Source: Alphaproteobacteria bacterium (GTDB taxonomy: Bacteria > Pseudomonadota > Alphaproteobacteria > Sphingomonadales > SMXR01). Taken from it: a stretch of 14,052 nucleotides of DNA. The notes below the pieces were generated by a model, which was given only the letters and a program-made list of their open reading frames with translations, was not told the DNA's origin and searched no databases. The first letter of the stretch is position 1; each line of letters opens with the position of its first letter. The position numbers and the translations under genes are program-made. Positions 8,061-13,561 of the stretch are shown piece by piece. Where the stretch lies: NCBI GenBank assembly GCA_004356215.1, contig SMXR01000058.1, forward strand, positions 1 through 14,052, given 5' to 3'.

Positions 8061-9617
8061 CTATCCCTTTCCTGAACCTTTTATCAGGGTATGTCCGGTC
8101 ATGGCTTCTGGTTGAACCAACCCCAGGAGATCAAGAATTGTTGGCGCGATATCAGCCAGCGAACCATTTTTTAAAGTTCCTTTTCTTGACGAACCAACTA
8201 GGATTACCGGCACATCGCATGTGGTGTGTGCCGTGTGGGGGACATCGGTTATGGGGTCTATCATTTGCTCTATATTGCCATGATCAGCACTCATAAGCAA
8301 AACACCACCCTTTTTCAGCAATGTTTCTTCAATTTTTCCTAGGCACGTATCAACCACCTCAACCGCTTTGATGGCAGCCTTCAATTTGCCGGTATGACCA
8401 ACCATATCCGGGTTGGCAAAATTAATGACAATAAAACCAAACTTTTCTGCCATGATTTCTGCGATCAAACGTTCCGTAACTTCCGGGGCAGACATTTCTG
8501 GTTTCAGGTCATAAGTAGCGACCTTGGGGGAGGGAACCAAAATTCGTTCTTCACCGGTAAGGATTTTTTCTTCGCCGCCGTTAAAGAAAAAAGTGACATG
8601 GGCATATTTTTCCGTCTCTGCTATCCGCAACTGTTTTAAGCCCGCCTTGGAAATCAATTCGCCCAGTCCGTCCTTGACCTCAACAGGTGGAAAAAGCGGT
8701 TTCATGTTTGCGTTTAGCTCGGTTGAATATTCAACCATACCGACCCTTTCGCAAAAATCCGGAACACGCCCGCGATCAAATCCATCAAAAGCAGGATCGA
8801 CCAGTGTGGCCAAGATTTCACGTGCCCGGTCGGCCCTGAAATTAGCCATAAAAAGGGCATCACCATCTTTCATGCCCTGATAATCACCAATCACAGAGGG
8901 TGTTACAAATTCGTCAGTTTCACCCCGACCATAGGCGGCTTCAATTGCCGCTGTTGCATTCTTTTGAGCCGACCCTTCAGCGCGGGCAACGGCCTGGTAT
9001 GCTTTTTCCACCCGGTCCCAGCGGTGATCGCGATCCATGGCAAAATACCGTCCTGTGACGCTGGCAATGCTGATCAAATCATTGTTGACAAAGTGTTTTT
9101 CGAATGCCCTGATGAAATCAAGCCCACTCTGTGGCGGGGTATCCCGGCCATCAAGGAAAGCGTGTATTAGAACTGGAATTCCGGCGCCTGAAACAATTGC
9201 CGCAATCTCTTGCATGTGGTCTTGGTGACTGTGTACCCCGCCTGGTGACATCAATCCCATTAAGTGGAGGGCACCCCCAGATTTTTTAAGGGATTCAATA
9301 AGTTTTTTCAGCGTAGGGTTTTTTTGAAAACTACCATTTTTTATTGCTTCATTAATGCGCGGCAGGTCCTGTTTGACAACCCGTCCAGCGCCGATATTCA
9401 TATGGCCGACTTCGGAATTTCCCATTTGACCCTCGGGCAGGCCAACCGCGGTGCCAGAGGTTTTTAAAAACGCCCGGGGATAAGATTTCCACCAACGGTC
9501 ATATGTCGGTGTATTGGCAAGCGCAATAGCGTTATAGGGGCCCGGTTTGGCATGCCCCCAGCCATCGAGAATACACAAAACAACAGGTCTTGGGGTTTTA
9601 TGCAAAGTTTTTGGCAT
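8061..9617 (-). CDS. gpmI: Phosphoglycerate mutase, cofactor-independent
   Basis: GpmI interconverts 3- and 2-phosphoglycerate in glycolysis and gluconeogenesis using two metal ions (Mn2+ in most members) and a phosphoserine intermediate. The 518-residue length is typical. Motifs visible are LDGWG at 17-21 with metal-binding Asp18, MGNSEVGHMNIGAGR at 65-79 with the nucleophile Ser68, the HSHQDH loop (129-134), the GRDTPP stretch (157-162), NPDMVGHTG at 402-410, and SADHGN at 443-448 with nearby HTAH (461-464). All expected catalytic residues are present. The start at 9617 has no clear Shine-Dalgarno sequence; the preceding bases are A/T-rich. A 112-base gap separates it from rlmH, so it may have its own promoter. 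It is tightly coupled to the EnvC-like gene downstream. Confidence 0.97.
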   Translation of the reverse strand: MPKTLHKTPRPVVLCILDGWGHAKPGPYNAIALANTPTYDRWWKSYPRAFLKTSGTAVGLPEGQMGNSEVGHMNIGAGRVVKQDLPRINEAIKNGSFQKNPTLKKLIESLKKSGGALHLMGLMSPGGVHSHQDHMQEIAAIVSGAGIPVLIHAFLDGRDTPPQSGLDFIRAFEKHFVNNDLISIASVTGRYFAMDRDHRWDRVEKAYQAVARAEGSAQKNATAAIEAAYGRGETDEFVTPSVIGDYQGMKDGDALFMANFRADRAREILATLVDPAFDGFDRGRVPDFCERVGMVEYSTELNANMKPLFPPVEVKDGLGELISKAGLKQLRIAETEKYAHVTFFFNGGEEKILTGEERILVPSPKVATYDLKPEMSAPEVTERLIAEIMAEKFGFIVINFANPDMVGHTGKLKAAIKAVEVVDTCLGKIEETLLKKGGVLLMSADHGNIEQMIDPITDVPHTAHTTCDVPVILVGSSRKGTLKNGSLADIAPTILDLLGLVQPEAMTGHTLIKGSGKG

Positions 9618-9729
9618 ATTTTATAATAAGGCCTGACTTAGTTTGTATTGGATTCGAAATACCTCGAAGCCATCTATATGTATAGGATATTTCAAAAATA
9701 ACTGCTATTTGGGGCAAGATAAAGGCTCT
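9618..9729 (-). promoter_or_regulatory. gpmI upstream region, candidate promoter and palindrome
   Basis: This is the longest gap inside the obgE-to-rppH gene run. On the minus strand it holds an A/T-rich core with TATACA/TATAGA-like hexamers. A TTATTT 17 bases before TATAGA is the best -35 I can find, and it is weak. The same spot carries an inverted repeat, CTATA-TG-TATAG at 9674-9685. A second short inverted repeat, TTCGA/TCGAA, lies at about 9653-9668. I see no convincing terminator for rlmH here. A promoter for gpmI-envC-ctpA-rppH is plausible but unproven. Confidence 0.25.
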
Positions 9730-10185
9730 TCATTTGTGATAAGGATGGCCACTTAAAATGGCATGGCTACGATAAAGTTGTTCCAATAGCATCACCCGTG
9801 CCAGTTGATGCGGCCAGGTCATGGCACCAAAAGACAGCTTCTTTGTAGAGACCTCGTATACGGCTTGGCTCAGGCCATCAGCACCCCCAATAATGAAGGC
9901 TATATGTGAGTGGCCTGCCAACTGCCATTTTTGAATAGCTTTGGCAAACATAGAACTGGAATAAACTTCTCCGCTCTTATCAAGCGCAACCACCAAAACA
10001 TTTTCAGGGAGGGCTTTTAATATCTTTTGACCCTCGCTATCCATCCGTTCTTGTCCGGAAAGTGGTTTTTTTTCTTCAACTTCAATAATGCTTATGCGCC
10101 AGGGCAGGCGTTTAATATATTCCAAAGCAAGGATCGCTTCAGGCTTCCCTTTGGCTTTGCCAACTGCAAGGATGGTAATTTTCAT
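9730..10185 (-). CDS. rlmH: 23S rRNA pseudouridine-1915 N3-methyltransferase
   Basis: RlmH is a SPOUT-class methyltransferase that adds a methyl group from S-adenosylmethionine to pseudouridine 1915 in helix 69 of 23S rRNA, acting on the assembled 70S ribosome. The 151-residue length is normal. The N-terminus MKITILAVGKAK is characteristic. The SAM-binding trefoil knot is marked by HIAFIIGGADGLS and by the C-terminal SFGAMTWPHQLARVMLLEQL and YRSHAILSGHPYHK segments. It follows rsfS by 33 bases, the common RsfS-RlmH pairing in bacteria. No strong ribosome-binding site precedes the ATG. Confidence 0.97.
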   Translation of the reverse strand: MKITILAVGKAKGKPEAILALEYIKRLPWRISIIEVEEKKPLSGQERMDSEGQKILKALPENVLVVALDKSGEVYSSSMFAKAIQKWQLAGHSHIAFIIGGADGLSQAVYEVSTKKLSFGAMTWPHQLARVMLLEQLYRSHAILSGHPYHK

Positions 10186-10218
10186 TTCGGAAAATCTATT
10201 CGGTAGGGTTTATTCCGT

Positions 10219-10602
10219 TTAATCAATGTCGGCTGTCCACATTTTTTCAAGGTTATAATAGGAACGAACCTCCGGGCGAAACAAATGGACAATCACATCG
10301 GCTGCGTCAATCAACACCCAATCCGCCTGGCCCATGCCTTCGACCGGCATTTTTCCAAAATTATCCTCTCTCAATTTCCTTAAAAGATGATCGGCCAGCG
10401 CCCCAACATGGCGCCCGGACGATCCGCTTGCGACAATCATATAATCAGCAATAGAACTTTTCCCGTCCAGGTCTATGACCACAACATCTATCGCTTTATC
10501 ATTTTCAAGGGAGTTTAAAATGGCACCCAACAGAACATCGGAAGCCAAGGATTTATCCGAAACCTTTGCGGGTTGCGGGGTTTTTGTAGAACTCAAATGC
10601 AT
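10219..10602 (-). CDS. rsfS: Ribosomal silencing factor RsfS
   Basis: RsfS (YbeB/Iojap family) binds ribosomal protein L14 on the 50S subunit and blocks joining with 30S when nutrients are short. The 127-residue protein shows the family core: KAIDVVVIDLDGKSSIADYM, then IVASGSSGRHVGALADHL, then EGMGQADWVLIDAADVIVHLF and RSYYNLEKMW. The first ~20 residues are variable and uninformative. Start choice is uncertain: AAGGAG directly abuts the ATG at 10600-10602 with no spacer, while the TTG two codons downstream (10594-10596) sits 6 bases from the same site. The real product may therefore be 125 residues starting at TTG. It lies between nadD (26 bases upstream) and rlmH, a widespread order. Confidence 0.95.
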   Translation of the reverse strand: MHLSSTKTPQPAKVSDKSLASDVLLGAILNSLENDKAIDVVVIDLDGKSSIADYMIVASGSSGRHVGALADHLLRKLREDNFGKMPVEGMGQADWVLIDAADVIVHLFRPEVRSYYNLEKMWTADID

Positions 10603-10628
10603 CTCCTTTTCTTTGCTGGGCGGTTCTT

Positions 10629-11240
10629 TCAGCTCGCTTTCGCGCGTAACCTGGTGCCTGAAATATCCTGGCCCTCAATACCTATATAACCCCAAGCCGG
10701 GGGTTCTGTCACGACCAAGCTTTTAAATTTTTCTTCCATAACCCGATATTTTTTATAATGTGTGGCCGCTTTACCGCCGAGTGCGGCAGCTTCATACCCC
10801 GGCCTACTAAAGACACCTAGGGGGATTGAAGTCATTATTTTTTCCCAGGATTTCCATTTATGCAACTCCCCAAGGCAATCTGCTCCCATGAGCCATATGA
10901 AGTGGGTTTGAGGATACTGGGCCTTTAAAAAACCCAGGGTATCCACAGTAAACTCAAAACCCAAGGGACCTTCCAGGTTCATGACAAGAATATTTTTTTC
11001 CTTGGAAACTTTTTCCGCCCCAGCCAGCCGGGTCTTAAGGGGGGCAAGACTATCTTCTGATTTCAGGGGGTTTTGCGGAGCCACCAGCCACCACACCTGG
11101 TCGAGACCAAGGCGTTCAAGGGCTGCTATGCTTATAAACCGGTGGCCTTGGTGGGCGGGGTTAAAGGAACCCCCCAAAAGCCCAATTCGCATTCCAGAGA
11201 CCGTTGTGGGGGAGGGAGAATTATAAGGGTTTTCGGCCAT
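10629..11240 (-). CDS. nadD: Nicotinate-nucleotide adenylyltransferase
   Basis: NadD joins ATP and nicotinate mononucleotide to form deamido-NAD, a required step in both de novo and salvage NAD synthesis. The nucleotidyltransferase signature GGSFNPAHQGH is at residues 23-33 from the chosen start, and the C-terminal ISGTRLR matches the family's ISxTxIR motif that binds ATP phosphates. WWLVAPQNPLK and the FIWLMGADCL segment are also typical. The frame is open to an ATG at 11324, but that start would overlap obgE by 80 bases with an unrelated basic sequence. The ATG at 11240, 4 bases after the obgE stop, gives 203 residues and is preferred. A further ATG at 11192 (MRIGLLGG) would give 187 residues and also fits the family. 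Confidence 0.95.
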   Translation of the reverse strand: MAENPYNSPSPTTVSGMRIGLLGGSFNPAHQGHRFISIAALERLGLDQVWWLVAPQNPLKSEDSLAPLKTRLAGAEKVSKEKNILVMNLEGPLGFEFTVDTLGFLKAQYPQTHFIWLMGADCLGELHKWKSWEKIMTSIPLGVFSRPGYEAAALGGKAATHYKKYRVMEEKFKSLVVTEPPAWGYIGIEGQDISGTRLRAKAS

Positions 11241-11244
11241 AGGT

Positions 11245-12300
11245 TTAAAACGGCGCCCATTTTTTTTCATCGACTGGAGGCGCCTTTTCTCCCGTGGAGT
11301 CGGGTGTTTTGATGCCAATATCAAGAAAATCCCAAGCCGCGTTCAAGGTCTCTTTCAGGTTTGCCCCTGAAACTGCTGAGATCGGAAATATCTTATTTTT
11401 TGTAATTTTTTTCAAGGCTTTCACTTTTTTCTCTATCTCTGTTTTACTTAGCGCGTCACATTTATTCAAAAGTAAAATTTCAGGTTTCTCTGAAAGGTCA
11501 GCGCCGTAGTTTTTCAATTCGTTCCGGATTGTTTTGTAGTTCTTAACAATATTTTTTTCAGTGCCATCAATAAGATGCAACAACACGCGAGTACGTTCGA
11601 CATGCCCTAAAAACCGGTCACCCAGGCCAACCCCTTCATGGGCGCCTTCTATCATTCCAGGAATATCAGCGACAACAAATTCACGGGTGCCAACCCTAAC
11701 CAGTCCCAATTGCGGTGTCAGTGTCGTGAAAGGGTAATCGGCAATCTTTGGTTTAGCGTTGGAAACCCGGGATAAAAATGTTGATTTTCCAGCATTTGGC
11801 AAACCAACAAGGCCAACATCGGCGATAAGTTTTAACTTCAGCCAAATGTACATTTCAGTTAAAGGGCCGCCCGGGACGGTTTTTCTGGGGGCACGGTTAG
11901 TAGATGATTTAAAGTGTGTATTTCCCAGCCCACCCTTGCCGCCCTCAGCCAAAATGACTTCCTGGCCTACCTCGGTGAGGTCGGCCAAAAGAATTTCCCC
12001 GGTTTCATCAAAAACCTGGGTGCCGGGTGGAACTTTAATGGTCAGGTCTTCTCCGGCCGGGCCGGTTTTGTTTTTACCCATCCCGTGACCACCACGTTTG
12101 GCCTTCAGGTGTTGTTTGTAACGATAATCTATAAGGGTATTAAGGCCATCGACCGCTTTTATATAAACGTGACCGCCACGGCCGCCATCGCCCCCATCGG
12201 GGCCACCGAATTCAACAAAAGCTTCACGTCGGAAACTCATGCAGCCATTGCCGCCAGCCCCCGATAGAATAAATATTTTTGCTTGATCTAAAAATTTCAT
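11245..12300 (-). CDS. obgE: GTPase ObgE/CgtA
   Basis: ObgE is an essential ribosome-associated GTPase acting late in 50S assembly and linked to the stringent response. The 351-residue protein has the glycine-rich Obg fold at about 1-158 (MKFLDQAKIFILSGAGGNG, GGPDGGDGGRGG) and the GTPase domain after it. G-motifs seen are G1 GLPNAGKS (166-173), switch I TTLTPQLG (192-199), G3 DIPG (212-215), G4 NKCD (279-282) and G5 SAVSG (in FPISAVSGANL). The C-terminus is a short tail without the longer OCT domain found in Gram-positive Obg. It lies downstream of the rpmA terminator and 4 bases upstream of nadD. Its own promoter is unclear: TTGACC occurs about 30 bases before the ATG without a good -10. Confidence 0.97.
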   Translation of the reverse strand: MKFLDQAKIFILSGAGGNGCMSFRREAFVEFGGPDGGDGGRGGHVYIKAVDGLNTLIDYRYKQHLKAKRGGHGMGKNKTGPAGEDLTIKVPPGTQVFDETGEILLADLTEVGQEVILAEGGKGGLGNTHFKSSTNRAPRKTVPGGPLTEMYIWLKLKLIADVGLVGLPNAGKSTFLSRVSNAKPKIADYPFTTLTPQLGLVRVGTREFVVADIPGMIEGAHEGVGLGDRFLGHVERTRVLLHLIDGTEKNIVKNYKTIRNELKNYGADLSEKPEILLLNKCDALSKTEIEKKVKALKKITKNKIFPISAVSGANLKETLNAAWDFLDIGIKTPDSTGEKAPPVDEKKWAPF

Positions 12301-12343
12301 AATTCAGTCTCTAGTCGAACCTTAAGGTCAAATGCCCGCGTCC

Positions 12344-12379
12344 AAAACAAAAAAAGGGAATGGCCCGCCATCCCCTTTT
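12344..12379 (-). terminator. Rho-independent terminator after rpmA
   Basis: On the minus strand, a 12-bp stem (AAAAGGGGATGG pairing with CCATTCCCTTTT, one G-U pair) closes a 4-base loop and is followed by a T-run. The stem arms are 12352-12363 and 12368-12379 in window coordinates. It begins about 20 bases after the rpmA stop and is the clearest terminator in the window. It separates the two ribosomal protein genes from obgE, although some read-through into obgE is likely since no strong obgE promoter is seen. Confidence 0.9.
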
Positions 12380-12399
12380 CCAATCCTTGTTCGGCAAAT

Positions 12400-12657
12400 T
12401 TAATTAATGGGATCAACACTCACATACGAGCGATCACCCTTGCCCTTGGAAAACCTGATATGACCCTGAACCAATGCAAACAGGGTATGGTCTTTGCCCA
12501 TGCCGACGTTTTCGCCTGGGTAAACTTTGGTGCCGCGCTGGCGAATAATAATGTTACCGGGGATGACAGCTTCGCCACCGTATTTTTTGACACCTAACCT
12601 GCGACCTTCAGAATCGCGGCCATTGCGGGAGGAGCCACCTGCTTTTTTATGTGCCAT
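12400..12657 (-). CDS. rpmA: 50S ribosomal protein L27
   Basis: L27 is a small basic protein of the large subunit whose N-terminal tail reaches the peptidyl-transferase centre. The 85-residue length is standard. The sequence begins MAHKKAGGSSRNGRDSEGRR, the normal L27 start without the cleaved N-terminal extension known from Firmicutes. It continues with LGVKKYGGEAV, IPGNIIIRQRGTK and PGENVGMGKDHTLFAL. Its ATG overlaps the rplU stop by one base (TAATG), indicating translational coupling. It ends the rplU-rpmA operon and is followed by a strong terminator. Confidence 0.98.
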   Translation of the reverse strand: MAHKKAGGSSRNGRDSEGRRLGVKKYGGEAVIPGNIIIRQRGTKVYPGENVGMGKDHTLFALVQGHIRFSKGKGDRSYVSVDPIN

Positions 12658-13190
12658 TAGCTTTTCTCCTTACCTTTGGCGGCCGTCTTCTTTTTGGCCA
12701 CCTTTTTGGGAAGTGCCTTTTTAGGTGCTGCCTTTGTTTTTGGGGCGGCGGGCTTTTTTATCGGCGCTTTTTTACCCGTTTTAGCTTTAGTTTCTTTTGC
12801 TTCAGTTTTTGCTGCGGGTGCTTTTTTTACCGGGGCCTTAGGGGTTTCTTTTTTGGCCTCTTGCTTGGCTGGGGCCTTGGTGCCACCTATTGAAATAATG
12901 CGTAAAACTGTTAATTCCTGGCGGTGGCCTTTGGTGCGGCGATAATTTTTACGACGATTTTTTTTGAAAACAATGATCTTGTCGTCTTTTTTCTGTTCAA
13001 GAATTTCTGCAGTGACAGAAGTGCTGGCAAGGATAGGCGTGCCTACCTTGGAGGCCTTGTCATCGCCCATCATTAGAACCTGATCAAGGACAACGCTATC
13101 ACCTGCTTTGCCGGGAAGCTTTTCAACCTTGATTACGTCGTTTGCGGCCACTTTATATTGTTTGCCACCGGTTTTGATTACCGCGTACAT
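12657..13190 (-). CDS. rplU: 50S ribosomal protein L21 with long basic tail
   Basis: L21 binds 23S rRNA in the large subunit. The core is at residues 1-103 (MYAVIKTGGKQYKVAANDVI, then NYRRTKGHRQELTVLRI). Residues 104-177 form a low-complexity tail of Lys, Ala, Pro and Thr, absent from short L21 proteins such as that of E. coli but frequent in alphaproteobacteria. The start at 13190 (ATG) gives the canonical MYAVIK N-terminus. A GTG at 13199 would add MKK but overlaps the GGTGA that is the likely ribosome-binding site 5 bases before the ATG. AAGGA further upstream could serve the GTG, so a small doubt remains. The stop overlaps the rpmA start by one base. Confidence 0.97.
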   Translation of the reverse strand: MYAVIKTGGKQYKVAANDVIKVEKLPGKAGDSVVLDQVLMMGDDKASKVGTPILASTSVTAEILEQKKDDKIIVFKKNRRKNYRRTKGHRQELTVLRIISIGGTKAPAKQEAKKETPKAPVKKAPAAKTEAKETKAKTGKKAPIKKPAAPKTKAAPKKALPKKVAKKKTAAKGKEKS

Positions 13191-13250
13191 CTTTTTCACC
13201 GAATCCTTAATAATTTAGCCGTCTTCCGGCCTGGAGCCTGAAGTGGGCGC

Positions 13251-13278
13251 AATATAGCGCTTCAGGGCATAGTGTCAA
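13251..13278 (-). promoter_or_regulatory. Sigma-70-type promoter for rplU-rpmA
   Basis: On the minus strand the sequence reads TTGACA (13273-13278), a 16-bp spacer, then TATATT (13251-13256). The -35 is a perfect consensus and the -10 matches five of six positions. Transcription would begin near 13244, giving a leader of about 55 bases before the rplU ATG. This is the best promoter in the window and fits a strongly expressed ribosomal protein operon. Confidence 0.85.
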
Positions 13279-13326
13279 TGGTTTTTGCACTTCTCTTCTT
13301 TAGTAGTTTTCATAGGATTTGTCGCC

Positions 13327-13355
13327 TTGTGGAAACGGCAGGTTTCCGCTAATGT
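13327..13355 (+). promoter_or_regulatory. Possible promoter of tRNA-Ser
   Basis: TTGTGG at 13327-13332 and TAATGT at 13350-13355 are separated by 17 bp and lie at a suitable distance before the tRNA start at 13377. Both hexamers are weak matches. The spacer contains a perfect 6-bp inverted repeat (GGAAAC, GGCAG, GTTTCC at 13331-13347). The match is only suggestive. Confidence 0.35.
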
Positions 13356-13376
13356 TCGCGCACCCAAAGCCCTGTT

Positions 13377-13465
13377 GGAGAGATGCCGGAGTGGTCGAAC
13401 GGGGCGGTCTCGAAAACCGTTGAGCGCTATGCGTTCCGAGGGTTCGAATCCCTCTCTCTCCGCCA
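13377..13465 (+). tRNA. tRNA-Ser (anticodon CGA)
   Basis: A full cloverleaf can be drawn. The acceptor stem GGAGAGA/TCTCTCC has 7 perfect pairs. The anticodon stem GCGGT/ACCGT encloses the loop CTCGAAA, with anticodon CGA at 13411-13413. A long variable arm (GAGCGC...GCGTTC) follows, as expected for class II serine tRNAs. The T-arm GAGGG-TTCGAAT-CCCTC is perfect, the discriminator is G, and CCA is encoded. It reads UCG codons. The gene lies divergent from rplU and is immediately followed by a phage-type integrase, so its 3' half is the likely integration target and has been kept intact. Confidence 0.97.
13438..13465 (+). other. Probable attachment site in the tRNA 3' end
   Basis: The T-arm, acceptor 3' strand and CCA of tRNA-Ser form the usual core for tyrosine recombinases that use tRNA genes, and an integrase gene starts 96 bp downstream. 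The core may extend left to the anticodon loop. No second copy of this sequence occurs in the window. The matching repeat would be at the far end of the element, to the right, so this assignment is an inference. Confidence 0.4.
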
Positions 13466-13561
13466 CTTTTATCGGAAACCCGCAGAAAACATTAAAAAGG
13501 CCCCTAAACGGGCAGGCGTTCTTCAGATTCTGGTACACAAACTGGTACACAGGAGAACACC
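13466..13561 (+). promoter_or_regulatory. Leader between tRNA-Ser and integrase, twin repeat
   Basis: This 96-base stretch holds a 10-base direct repeat, CTGGTACACA, at 13530-13539 and 13542-13551, in a 12-bp period. The second copy overlaps the integrase Shine-Dalgarno sequence AGGAG (13551-13555), which lies 6 bases before the ATG. A 4-bp hairpin (GCCC/GGGC at 13500-13513) is too short and lacks a T-run on the plus strand, so no terminator separates the tRNA from the integrase. The repeat could be an arm-type recombinase site or an operator. Confidence 0.4.

Noticed and set aside
11241..11324. Upstream extension of nadD to an ATG at 11324
   Set aside because: It would overlap the obgE coding end by 80 bases and adds a basic sequence with no resemblance to NadD.
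13500..13513. Hairpin GCCC-CTAAAC-GGGC as a terminator between tRNA and integrase
   Set aside because: The stem is only 4 bp and no T-run follows on the plus strand. On the minus strand a T-run follows, but no gene is seen that would use it here.
13275..13550. Minus-strand open frame of 91 codons containing AEREGFEPSERIALNG
   Set aside because: This is the well-known false protein produced by translating the reverse strand of a tRNA-Ser gene. It coincides with the tRNA cloverleaf and the flanking promoter region.
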